From: Candidatus Fukatsuia endosymbiont of Tuberolachnus salignus
GTDB taxonomy: Bacteria > Pseudomonadota > Gammaproteobacteria > Enterobacterales > Enterobacteriaceae
Reading direction: 5' to 3'
Assembly (NCBI RefSeq): GCF_964030845.1
Contig: NZ_OZ034983.1
Coordinates: 3,010,117-3,074,116 of the forward strand
Length of the DNA: 64,000 nt
Numbering within the stretch: position 1 is the stretch's first letter; each line of letters opens with the position of its first letter. The notes beneath the pieces were generated by a model. It did not search any database. It was not told the DNA's origin and saw only the letters and a program-made list of their open reading frames with translations. The position numbers and the translations under genes are program-made. This document shows, in pieces, positions 18,343 through 26,893 of this stretch.

Positions 18343-19724
18343 ATCGTCATGTAACTGCGGCAACTCACCCGCTGACATGGCGTTTGCGTGATGATAAACG
18401 ACCGCTATGGTTAGATGAATACCGTAATAAAAACGGTTATCAGGGCGCAAAGATTGCGTTAACCGGCATGGCACCGTCAGATGTGGTCGATTTAGTGAAA
18501 AACGCGGGTCTGAAAGGGCGTGGTGGCGCGGGATTTTCCACCGGTTTAAAGTGGAGCTTGATGCCAAAAGATGAGAGTATCAACATCCGCTATCTGTTGT
18601 GTAACGCCGATGAAATGGAACCGGGTACTTACAAAGACCGCCTGTTGATGGAACAACTGCCTCATCTATTGATAGAAGGCATGTTAATCAGCGCGTTTGC
18701 ACTCAAAGCTTACCGTGGTTACATCTTCTTGCGTGGCGAATACATTGATGCGGCAGTGTGTTTGCGTCAGGCGATTAGTGAAGCCAGGGACGCGGGACTG
18801 TTGGGTAAAAATATTCTGGGTAGTGGTTTTGATTTTGAGCTGTTTGTTCATACTGGTGCGGGGCGTTATATCTGCGGTGAAGAAACGGCACTGATTAACT
18901 CGTTAGAAGGCCGTCGTGCTAACCCACGTTCTAAACCACCGTTTCCGGCATCATCGGGTGTGTGGGGCAAACCGACTTGCGTCAATAATGTGGAAACGCT
19001 GTGCAACGTGCCGGCCATCCTTGAGCATGGTGTTGACTGGTACCAAGGGATCACCGCGGGTAAAAGCAATGATGCAGGTACTAAGCTGATGGGATTCTCT
19101 GGTCGGGTAAAAAACCCTGGGGTATGGGAGCTTCCTTTTGGTATTTCAGCGAGGGAAATTCTGGAAGATTACGCGGGCGGAATGCGTGATGGATTGAAAT
19201 TCAAAGCGTGGCAACCAGGGGGAGCAGGCACCGATTTTTTAACGGCAGAACACCTTGATTTACCGATGGATTTTGAACATATTGGCAAAGCCGGTAGCCG
19301 TTTGGGCACTGCGTTGGCAATGGCGGTTGACCATCAAATTAGTATGGTTTCTCTGACTCGTAATCTGGAAGAATTTTTTGCCCGTGAATCCTGTGGTTGG
19401 TGTACCCCTTGCCGTGATGGTTTGCCGTGGAGTGTGAAGATTCTGCAAGCCTTGGAACGTGGGGAGGGGCAACCAGGCGATATTGAAACGCTAGAACAGT
19501 TGTGTCGTTTATTGGGACCGGGAAAAACTTTCTGTGCTCACGCACCGGGTGCGGTTGAACCGCTACAAAGTGCGATTAAATATTTTCGCGCCGAATTTTC
19601 CGCTGGCATAGCGAAAAAAGATTATAGCCGTCCTGATGTTATCAACAGAGGTGATACTGATTTTGGTAATACAGCGGCTATCGAGGGTATTCAAGCTAAC
19701 AATTTGTTGAATGTCCGCTGGTAG
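18339..19724 (+). CDS. nuoF: NADH:quinone oxidoreductase subunit F
   Basis: 461 residues. Binds NADH and FMN and carries [4Fe-4S] cluster N3. GLKGRGGAGFSTGLKWSLMP is the FMN/NADH loop, YICGEETALINSLEGRR follows, and ESCGWCTPCRDG with TFCAHAP supplies the cluster ligands. It starts inside the end of nuoE (ATGA overlap). The C-terminal tail after residue ~435 is a little longer than in E. coli and ends ten bases before a 142-bp MITE that separates it from nuoG. Confidence 0.97.
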   Translation: MNRHVTAATHPLTWRLRDDKRPLWLDEYRNKNGYQGAKIALTGMAPSDVVDLVKNAGLKGRGGAGFSTGLKWSLMPKDESINIRYLLCNADEMEPGTYKDRLLMEQLPHLLIEGMLISAFALKAYRGYIFLRGEYIDAAVCLRQAISEARDAGLLGKNILGSGFDFELFVHTGAGRYICGEETALINSLEGRRANPRSKPPFPASSGVWGKPTCVNNVETLCNVPAILEHGVDWYQGITAGKSNDAGTKLMGFSGRVKNPGVWELPFGISAREILEDYAGGMRDGLKFKAWQPGGAGTDFLTAEHLDLPMDFEHIGKAGSRLGTALAMAVDHQISMVSLTRNLEEFFARESCGWCTPCRDGLPWSVKILQALERGEGQPGDIETLEQLCRLLGPGKTFCAHAPGAVEPLQSAIKYFRAEFSAGIAKKDYSRPDVINRGDTDFGNTAAIEGIQANNLLNVRW

Positions 19725-19733
19725 ATAAAAAAA

Positions 19734-19875
19734 TAGATTTCTTGCAAAACTATAGCGAGTGGTGTGGAGTCAAGGCGGCTGGAACACAGCAACCACAGTG
19801 TACACACGAGTACATGAGGATTGCGAGCACCAGGTAACCGGAATGCATACCACAGTGGGTTTTGTAAGAAGTCTA
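19734..19875. repeat. MITE family A, copy 1 (between nuoF and nuoG)
   Basis: A 142-bp element starting TAGATTTCTTGCAAAAC and ending GTTTTGTAAGAAGTCTA, so its ends are imperfect inverted repeats. The interior shares GAGTACATGAGGATTG and other blocks with copies at 56924-57070 and 63245-63318. It has no coding capacity. The ends resemble those of the IS5-family element at 36521 (TAGACCTCTTCGGAAAC), which suggests mobilisation by such a transposase. It lies within the nuo transcription unit. Confidence 0.8.
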
Positions 19876-19898
19876 ATAGCCGACTTGGAAGCATGCTT

Positions 19899-22634
19899 AT
19901 GGCGACGATACATGTAGATGGCAAAGAATATGATGTCAACGGGGCTGACAACCTGTTGCAGGCTTGTCTTTCCCTTGGGCTGGATATTCCTTACTTTTGC
20001 TGGCATCCGGCGTTAGGGAGCGTAGGTGCTTGCCGTCAATGTGCGGTGAAACAATATCAAAATGCGGATGATACCCGCGGCCGTTTGGTCATGTCTTGTA
20101 TGACACCAGCTAGCGATGGCAGCTTTATTTCTATCGATGACAACGAAGCCAAGGAGTTCCGTGCCAGTGTGGTGGAATGGTTGATGACTAATCACCCGCA
20201 CGATTGTCCGGTATGCGAAGAGGGGGGAAATTGTCATTTGCAAGATATGACGGTAATGACTGGGCATAATGTCAGACGGTATCGTTTTACCAAACGGACA
20301 CATGAAAATCAGCAGCTTGGTCCTTTTATCTCCCACGAAATGAATCGCTGTATTGCTTGCTATCGCTGTGTGCGTTATTACAAAGATTATGCGGATGGCA
20401 CTGATTTTGGCGTTTATGGCGCGCATGATAATGTTTATTTCGGTCGTCCAGAAAGTGGCACCCTGGAGAGCGAATTTTCCGGCAATTTAGTGGAAGTCTG
20501 CCCAACAGGTGTTTTCACCGATAAAACCCATTCCGAACGTTATAACCGTAAATGGGATATGCAATTTGCACCGAGCATCTGCCAGCAATGCAGTGTTGGT
20601 TGTAATACCAGCCCGGGCGAACGTTATGGCGAATTGCGTCGCATTGAAAACCGCTACAATGGCAGCGTCAACCACTATTTTATGTGTGATCGTGGCCGTT
20701 TTGGCTACGGTTATGTCAATTTAAAAAATCGGCCGCGTCGGCCGCAACAACGGCGTGCTCATGCTTGGATCACTCTGGATGCCGATCGTGCGATACAGGC
20801 TGCGGCTGATATGTTGCACCAAACGAAAAAAACCATCGGCATAGGTTCGGCACGGGCGAGTTTGGAAAGCAATTTTGCGTTACGTGAATTGGTCGGTGTG
20901 GAAAATTTCTATACTGGTATTGCTGCTGGTGAGCAGAACCGTTTGCAATTGATGCTGAAGGTGTTGCGTGAAGCAGGGATCCATACACCAGCATTACGCG
21001 AAATGGAAAGTTATGATGCGGTACTGGTGTTGGGAGAAGATCTGACGCAAACAGCGGCACGTATTGCTTTGGCAGTTCGTCAGGCGGTGAAAGGCAAAGC
21101 GCGGGCGATGGCTGCGGCGCAAAAAGTCGCCGATTGGCAGATCGCCGCAGTGTTGAATATCGGGCAGCACGCTAAACATCCTTTATTTATCACTAATGTT
21201 GATAATACTCGCCTGGATGATATTGCTGCTTGGAATTATCATGCACCTGTGGACGAACAAGCACGCTTAGGTTTTGCCATCGCGCATGGATTAGATGCCT
21301 CCGCCCCTGCGGTCAGTGATTTAGCCGATGGCTTGCAAGTCAAAGTTGATATTATTGTGCAAGCGTTGGCGGGTGCAAAAAAGCCACTGATTATTAGCGG
21401 TAGTAGCGCAGGCAGTGAGGCGATCATTGCTGCAGCTGCTAATGTTGCTAAGGCATTGCAAGGTCGAGGTGTTGACGTTGGCATCAGTTTTGTTGCCACT
21501 GAGGCGAATAGCTTTGGCTTAGCGATGATGGATGGTGGTTCGTTGGATCAGGCTTTAGAGCAGTTAACCCAGGGTATCGCAGACAGTGTTATTGTGCTAG
21601 AAAATGATCTGTATCGTCATGCTATTGCCGATAAGGTGGATACGGCATTAACATCGGTAAAAAATGTGTTGGTGTTAGATCACCAACACACTGCCATTAT
21701 GGACCAAGCCAATCTGATCCTGCCTGCGGCGAGTTTTGCCGAAAGTGATGGTACTGTGGTCAATCAAGAAGGCCGTGCGCAACGTTTTTTCCAGGTTTAT
21801 GATCCGGCTTACTATGATACACCGGATAACAAAACACTAATGCAAGCAAGCTGGCGTTGGCTGCACGCCCTAACGGCGGTTTATCACCACCGTCCGGTTG
21901 ATTGGACACAACTTGATGATGTCATTCAGGCTTGTGTCACCGCTTTGCCACAGTTGCAAGGTATTGTTGATGCGGCACCAGATGCCACTTTCCGTATCCA
22001 TGGTCAAAAATTAGCGCGTTCTCCGCATCGTTACAGTGGTCGTACTGCGATGCGTGCTGATATCAGTGTGCATGAGCCGCGTCAGCCACAGGATATCGAC
22101 ACGTCTTTTGCCTTTTCTATGGAAGGGAATAGCGGTCCGTTGGCCGATTGCCAGCAAATTCCCTTCGCTTGGGCGCCGGGTTGGAATTCTCCTCAAGCGT
22201 GGAATAAATTTCAGGCGGAAGTGGGGGGTACTTTGCGTTTTGGTGATCCCGGTGTGCGTTTAATTGAAGCTAGCGCAGGAAATTTGGCTTATTTTGATCA
22301 AGTACCGGTTGCTTTTCACCCTGCATCCAGTAGCTGGCTGGTCGCTCCTTATTATCATTTATTTGGCAGTGAAGAGATGTCACAACGTGCCGATGTTATT
22401 CAACAGCGGATGCCTACGCCCTATTTAATGATTCACCCTGGGGATGCCGCGCAACTTGGACTGGCTGTAGGTACTCTCATCGAGTTTAGTTGCGCCGGTC
22501 AACAATTACGGTTGCCGCTACGTTACAGTGAGAATTTGGCTCAGGGGCAGGTTGGTTTGCCGTTAGGTTTACCGGGTATTCCACCTGTTTTGCTCGGTGA
22601 GCGCGTTGAGGATCTACGAGAGGCGATCATATGA
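19899..22634 (+). CDS. nuoG: NADH:quinone oxidoreductase subunit G
   Basis: 911 residues from the ATG at 19899, which gives MATIHVDGKEYDVNGADN exactly as in E. coli. The frame is open back to 19821, but those extra residues would come from the MITE and are not homologous. N-terminal [2Fe-2S] ferredoxin domain (YFCWHPALGSVGACRQC), then a His/Cys [4Fe-4S] region (HDCPVCEEGGNCHLQD), further clusters (CIACYRCVRYYKDY; CQQCSVGCNTSPGERYGE) and a long molybdopterin-oxidoreductase-like domain that has no molybdenum role here. It ends in an ATGA overlap with nuoH. Confidence 0.96.
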   Translation: MATIHVDGKEYDVNGADNLLQACLSLGLDIPYFCWHPALGSVGACRQCAVKQYQNADDTRGRLVMSCMTPASDGSFISIDDNEAKEFRASVVEWLMTNHPHDCPVCEEGGNCHLQDMTVMTGHNVRRYRFTKRTHENQQLGPFISHEMNRCIACYRCVRYYKDYADGTDFGVYGAHDNVYFGRPESGTLESEFSGNLVEVCPTGVFTDKTHSERYNRKWDMQFAPSICQQCSVGCNTSPGERYGELRRIENRYNGSVNHYFMCDRGRFGYGYVNLKNRPRRPQQRRAHAWITLDADRAIQAAADMLHQTKKTIGIGSARASLESNFALRELVGVENFYTGIAAGEQNRLQLMLKVLREAGIHTPALREMESYDAVLVLGEDLTQTAARIALAVRQAVKGKARAMAAAQKVADWQIAAVLNIGQHAKHPLFITNVDNTRLDDIAAWNYHAPVDEQARLGFAIAHGLDASAPAVSDLADGLQVKVDIIVQALAGAKKPLIISGSSAGSEAIIAAAANVAKALQGRGVDVGISFVATEANSFGLAMMDGGSLDQALEQLTQGIADSVIVLENDLYRHAIADKVDTALTSVKNVLVLDHQHTAIMDQANLILPAASFAESDGTVVNQEGRAQRFFQVYDPAYYDTPDNKTLMQASWRWLHALTAVYHHRPVDWTQLDDVIQACVTALPQLQGIVDAAPDATFRIHGQKLARSPHRYSGRTAMRADISVHEPRQPQDIDTSFAFSMEGNSGPLADCQQIPFAWAPGWNSPQAWNKFQAEVGGTLRFGDPGVRLIEASAGNLAYFDQVPVAFHPASSSWLVAPYYHLFGSEEMSQRADVIQQRMPTPYLMIHPGDAAQLGLAVGTLIEFSCAGQQLRLPLRYSENLAQGQVGLPLGLPGIPPVLLGERVEDLREAII

Positions 22635-23611
22635 TGAACTGGTTTACTCCTGATTTGAGTACCATTTTAATCTCGATCTTAAAAGCGCTGGTCATCTTGT
22701 TGGTGGTGGTGATCTGTGGCGCTTTTATGAGCTTTGGTGAACGTCGCTTATTAGGTTTGTTTCAAAACCGTTATGGGCCTAACCGTGTTGGTTGGGGAGG
22801 ATCGTTACAGCTCGTTGCTGATATGATTAAAATGTTTTTTAAAGAAGATTGGGTGCCACATTTCTCCGATCGTATCATTTTTACGCTGGCACCGATGATC
22901 GCTTTTACTTCGCTATTGTTGGCTTTCGCTATCGTACCGATTAGCCCGAGTTGGGTGGTGGCGGATCTCAATATCGGTATTTTATTTTTCCTGATGATGG
23001 CAGGCCTAGCGGTTTATGCCGTCCTTTTTGCCGGCTGGGCGAGTAATAACAAATATTCCTTATTGGGTGCGATGCGCGCTTGCGCACAAACCCTGAGTTA
23101 TGAAGTGTTTATTGGTTTGTCATTGATGGGCGTGGTTGCACAAACTGGTTCCTTCAATATGCAGGATATTGTCAATCACCAGCAACATGTTTGGAACATC
23201 ATCCCACAATTTTTTGGTTTTATCACTTTTGCCATCGCCGGAGTAGCGGTTTGTCATCGCCATCCGTTTGATCAGCCAGAAGCGGAACAAGAGTTAGCGG
23301 ATGGTTATCATATTGAATACTCAGGTATGAAATTTGGTTTATTTTTTGTTGGTGAATATATTGCTATTGTGACTGTCTCTGCGTTGATCGTGACCTTGTT
23401 CTTCGGTGGTTGGCAAGGGCCGTTTTTGCCTCCGTTTATCTGGTTTGCACTGAAAACGGCTTTTTTTATGGTGATGTTTATTCTGATCCGTGCTGCGCTA
23501 CCACGTCCACGTTATGACCAGGTGATGTCGTTCGGCTGGAAAGTGTGCTTGCCGTTGACTCTGCTGAATCTGCTGGCGACCGCCGCAGTCATTTTATATA
23601 GCCCTCAATAA
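22631..23611 (+). CDS. nuoH: NADH:quinone oxidoreductase subunit H
   Basis: 326 residues, about eight membrane spans. Forms the quinone entry chamber of complex I. Family signatures are GERRLLGLFQNRYGPNRVGW near residue 40, DLPEAEQELADGY-like HPFDQPEAEQELADGYHIEY in the acidic loop, and LPRPRYDQVMSFGWKVCLPL near the end. The start overlaps the nuoG stop. No disruption is visible. Confidence 0.97.
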   Translation: MMNWFTPDLSTILISILKALVILLVVVICGAFMSFGERRLLGLFQNRYGPNRVGWGGSLQLVADMIKMFFKEDWVPHFSDRIIFTLAPMIAFTSLLLAFAIVPISPSWVVADLNIGILFFLMMAGLAVYAVLFAGWASNNKYSLLGAMRACAQTLSYEVFIGLSLMGVVAQTGSFNMQDIVNHQQHVWNIIPQFFGFITFAIAGVAVCHRHPFDQPEAEQELADGYHIEYSGMKFGLFFVGEYIAIVTVSALIVTLFFGGWQGPFLPPFIWFALKTAFFMVMFILIRAALPRPRYDQVMSFGWKVCLPLTLLNLLATAAVILYSPQ

Positions 23612-23625
23612 AAGGGGTAATAGCT

Positions 23626-24168
23626 ATGACATTAAAAGAGTTAGTGGTGGGTTTCGGCACTCAAGTGCGTAGCCTGTGGATGATGGCTCTGCATGTTTTT
23701 CATAAGCGTGAGACGAAAATGTACCCTGAAGAACCGGTTTATTTACCGCCGCGTTACCGAGGGCGTATTGTGTTAACGCGTGATCCTGATGGAGAAGAGC
23801 GCTGTGTTGCCTGTAATTTATGTGCGGTGGTGTGTCCGGTGGCCTGTATCTCGCTGCAAAAAGCTGAAAAGCAGGACGGTCGTTGGTATCCTGAATTTTT
23901 CCGTATTAATTTCTCTCGTTGCATTTTTTGCGGTTTGTGTGAAGAGGCTTGTCCGACTACGGCCATTCAGTTGACACCGGATTTTGAAATGAGTGAGTTT
24001 AAGCGACAGGATTTAGTCTACGAAAAAGAAGATTTATTGATTTCGGGACCAGGTAAATACCCACAATACAATTTCTACCGCATGGCGGGCATGTCGATTG
24101 AAGGTAAACAAAAAGGCGAAGCCGAAAATGAAGCTAAGCCGATCGATGTTAAAAGTCTGATGCCTTAA
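23626..24168 (+). CDS. nuoI: NADH:quinone oxidoreductase subunit I
   Basis: 180 residues. Carries two [4Fe-4S] clusters (N6a and N6b) that relay electrons to NuoB. The two ferredoxin motifs are CVACNLCAVVCPVACI and CIFCGLCEEACPTTAI, each with four cysteines in the CxxCxxCxxxCP arrangement. Peripheral-arm subunit next to NuoCD. It is 14 bases after nuoH and 13 before nuoJ. Confidence 0.97.
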   Translation: MTLKELVVGFGTQVRSLWMMALHVFHKRETKMYPEEPVYLPPRYRGRIVLTRDPDGEERCVACNLCAVVCPVACISLQKAEKQDGRWYPEFFRINFSRCIFCGLCEEACPTTAIQLTPDFEMSEFKRQDLVYEKEDLLISGPGKYPQYNFYRMAGMSIEGKQKGEAENEAKPIDVKSLMP

Positions 24169-24181
24169 GGAAGCGTTTTCG

Positions 24182-24679
24182 ATGGAATTTGTCTTTTATA
24201 GTGCAGCAGTGGTCGCAGTGTTGGCAACACTAAGGGTGATTTCTCATAGCAATCCAGTACATGCTTTGCTGTATTTGATTGTCTCTCTGTTGGCAATTGC
24301 CGCGGTATTTTTTTCACTCGGTGCTTACTTTGCCGGTGCGTTGGAAATCATTGTGTACGCCGGTGCCATTATGGTGCTCTTTGTGTTTGTGGTGATGATG
24401 CTGAATCTGGGCGACACCGTACAGCAGCAAGAAGGTGCCTGGTTGAAACCCAGTTTGTGGATCGGCCCTGGTTTACTGTCGCTCACCTTACTGATCATAC
24501 TGATTATCTCTTTTCGTAGTGTCTCTGGTTGTGAGATAGGTGGTGTTGTGGTCGATGCCAAACAGGTAGGTATCAGTTTATTTGCTCCTTACGTATTAGC
24601 GGTGGAGTTAGCTTCAATGCTGCTGCTGGCGGGTTTGGTGGTGGCTTTTCATCTTGGTCGTGAAGAGGCCTCTCAATGA
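24182..24679 (+). CDS. nuoJ: NADH:quinone oxidoreductase subunit J
   Basis: 165 residues, about 20 shorter than the E. coli protein at the C-terminus. Five hydrophobic spans; the family motif AGALEIIVYAGAIMVLFVFV near residue 45 is the third helix, with the pi-bulge that moves during turnover. Membrane subunit in the first proton-channel region. Its end overlaps the nuoK start by four bases. Confidence 0.95.
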   Translation: MEFVFYSAAVVAVLATLRVISHSNPVHALLYLIVSLLAIAAVFFSLGAYFAGALEIIVYAGAIMVLFVFVVMMLNLGDTVQQQEGAWLKPSLWIGPGLLSLTLLIILIISFRSVSGCEIGGVVVDAKQVGISLFAPYVLAVELASMLLLAGLVVAFHLGREEASQ

Positions 24680-24978
24680 TTCCGCTACAACATGGTTTAA
24701 TTTTAGCGGCAGTACTCTTTGTACTCGGACTAACCGGTTTGCTAATACGTCGCAATTTGTTGTTTATGTTGATTAGTCTGGAAGTGATGATCAATGCAGC
24801 GGCACTGGCTTTTGTGGTGGCGGGTAGCTGTTGGCATCAGCCAGATGGTCAGGTCATGTATATTCTTGCAATCAGTTTGGCAGCGGCTGAGGCCAGTATT
24901 GGCTTGGCATTATTGCTACAGCTTTACCGTCGTCGTCATACCTTGAATATCGATACCCTCAGTGAGATGCGTGGATGA
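24676..24978 (+). CDS. nuoK: NADH:quinone oxidoreductase subunit K
   Basis: 100 residues, exactly the usual length. Three membrane helices with the two conserved glutamates: SLEVMINAAAL and AAAEASIGLALLLQLYRR. An MrpC-like subunit of the proton-pumping arm. Four-base overlaps join it to nuoJ and nuoL, implying coupled translation. Confidence 0.97.
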   Translation: MIPLQHGLILAAVLFVLGLTGLLIRRNLLFMLISLEVMINAAALAFVVAGSCWHQPDGQVMYILAISLAAAEASIGLALLLQLYRRRHTLNIDTLSEMRG

Positions 24979-26831
24979 ACCTATTATTTCTAACTATTCT
25001 TCTGCCGTTGCTGGGTTTCTTGTTGCTGGCGTTCTCTGCTGGACGTTACCCGGAAAATACATCAGCCGTTATCGGCGTGGGGTCGATGGGCTTAACCGCA
25101 TTGGTCACGCTTTATGTTGCGATCGATTTTCTCAGCCAACAGGTAACCGGGGTTCAGGTAGTTAGCCAAACGTTATGGCATTGGATGGTAGTAGATAGTT
25201 TTAGCATCCCGTTGACTCTGAGGCTGGATGGTTTATCTCTGACCCTGTTATCTGTGGTGACCGGTGTTGGTTTCTTTATTCATCTGTATGCTTCTTGGTA
25301 TATGCGTGCTGAGGAAGGCTACTCACGTTTTTTCGCCTACACCAATTTATTTATTGCCAGTATGGTGGTGTTGGTATTGGCCGATAACCTGCTATTGCTG
25401 TATCTAGGCTGGGAGGGGGTCGGGCTGTGTAGCTATTTGCTAATCGGTTTCTATTACAGCAATCCGGCCAACGGGGCCGCAGCAATGAAAGCTTTTATCG
25501 TTACTCGTATCGGTGATGTGTTTTTAGCTTTTGCTTTGTTTATCCTATACCAGGAATTAGGGACGCTGAATATTCATGAATTAATGGTGCTAGCGCCGCA
25601 AAAACTGGCAACAGGTTCGAACGCCATAACTTGGGTGACGCTGATGCTACTGGGTGGCGCAGTGGGTAAATCGGCACAATTGCCGTTACAAACCTGGCTG
25701 GCAGATGCGATGGCTGGTCCTACGCCTGTTTCCGCGCTTATTCATGCTGCGACCATGGTGACTGCGGGGGTTTATCTGATTGCTCGTACCCACGGTTTGT
25801 TTTTGATGGCACCGGAAGTGTTACACCTTGTAGGGATCATCGGGGCTATTACTTTGCTACTGGCTGGTTTTGCGGCGTTGGTGCAAACCGATATTAAACG
25901 TGTACTGGCTTATTCCACGATGAGTCAAATTGGTTATATGTTCCTCGCATTGGGAGTACAAGCGTGGCATGCGGCGATTTTTCATCTGATGATCCATGCA
26001 TTTTTTAAAGCGTTACTGTTCTTGGCTTCCGGTTCGGTTATCATCGCCTGTCATCATCAGCAAAATATTTTCAAAATGGGTGGATTACGTAAAACTATTC
26101 CGCTGGTGTATATCTGTTTTTTAGTGGGAGGAGCGGCCTTAGCGGCATTACCTATCGTCACTGCGGGGTTTTACAGCAAAGATGAAATTCTCTGGGGTGC
26201 GTTAGCCAGTGGTCATATCAATTTGTTGATTGCAGGTCTGATCGGCGCATTTCTCACGGCACTTTATACCTTTAGGATGATTTTTATCGTTTTTCATGGT
26301 GAGGCCGCTCATGATGCATCAAAACATGTACAGCCTGTACAAGGGATAAGCCACAGTTTGCCTCTACTGGTTTTGCTCGTGTTATCCACTTTTATCGGCG
26401 CATTCATTACACCGCCGCTCGCGGGTGTGTTACCTGAAAACCATGTTGCTGAAAGCGGCAAAATGGCGTTGGAAGTTTTCTCTGGGGTGCTGGTCATTAG
26501 CGGTATTCTCCTGGCATCACTGTTGTATCTGGGCAAACGGCAAAGAGTGAGCAGCATCGCGCGAAGTACATCAGGAAAATTTCTGACCCTTTGCTGGTTC
26601 CATGCCTGGGGTTTTGATTGGCTATACGATAAGTTGTTTGTACGGCCTTACCTGTGGATTGCAAAAATTTTGCAACGTGATCCACTTGATTCATTGATGA
26701 ATCTTTCTGCATCGTTTGCTCGTTTGGCTAATCGTGCTCTGTCTGTCAGTGAAAATGGCAAAATGCGTTGGTACCTGGCATCGATGGGTTTAGGGGCAGT
26801 GGCTGTATTACTGATACTGCTATTTATTTAA
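24975..26831 (+). CDS. nuoL: NADH:quinone oxidoreductase subunit L
   Basis: 618 residues. Antiporter-like proton-pumping subunit with about 14 core helices and a C-terminal lateral helix. Conserved elements: LLYLGWEGVGLCSYLLIGFY with the key Glu, TRIGDVFLAFAL, LQTWLADAMAGPTPVSALIH with the lysine channel just before it, and HAFFKALLFLASGS. The distal end of the membrane arm. It is followed by a 62-bp gap with a palindrome before nuoM, the second largest gap inside the operon. Confidence 0.97.
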   Translation: MNLLFLTILLPLLGFLLLAFSAGRYPENTSAVIGVGSMGLTALVTLYVAIDFLSQQVTGVQVVSQTLWHWMVVDSFSIPLTLRLDGLSLTLLSVVTGVGFFIHLYASWYMRAEEGYSRFFAYTNLFIASMVVLVLADNLLLLYLGWEGVGLCSYLLIGFYYSNPANGAAAMKAFIVTRIGDVFLAFALFILYQELGTLNIHELMVLAPQKLATGSNAITWVTLMLLGGAVGKSAQLPLQTWLADAMAGPTPVSALIHAATMVTAGVYLIARTHGLFLMAPEVLHLVGIIGAITLLLAGFAALVQTDIKRVLAYSTMSQIGYMFLALGVQAWHAAIFHLMIHAFFKALLFLASGSVIIACHHQQNIFKMGGLRKTIPLVYICFLVGGAALAALPIVTAGFYSKDEILWGALASGHINLLIAGLIGAFLTALYTFRMIFIVFHGEAAHDASKHVQPVQGISHSLPLLVLLVLSTFIGAFITPPLAGVLPENHVAESGKMALEVFSGVLVISGILLASLLYLGKRQRVSSIARSTSGKFLTLCWFHAWGFDWLYDKLFVRPYLWIAKILQRDPLDSLMNLSASFARLANRALSVSENGKMRWYLASMGLGAVAVLLILLFI

Positions 26832-26832
26832 C

Positions 26833-26872
26833 AGACCTCTGGCAAAACTGTATCAGATTTTGACAAAGGTCT
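26833..26872. repeat. Short palindrome between nuoL and nuoM
   Basis: AGACCTCTGGCAAAACTG and, after a four-base loop, its imperfect complement ending CAAAGGTCT can fold into a hairpin of about 17 pairs with a few mismatches. The ends resemble those of MITE family A (AGACTTCTTGCAAAAC), so it may be an internally deleted copy. There is no run of T after it, so it is more likely a repeat or an mRNA-stability hairpin than a terminator. Confidence 0.5.
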
Positions 26873-26893
26873 TATTGAGGGACACAAAACGCC

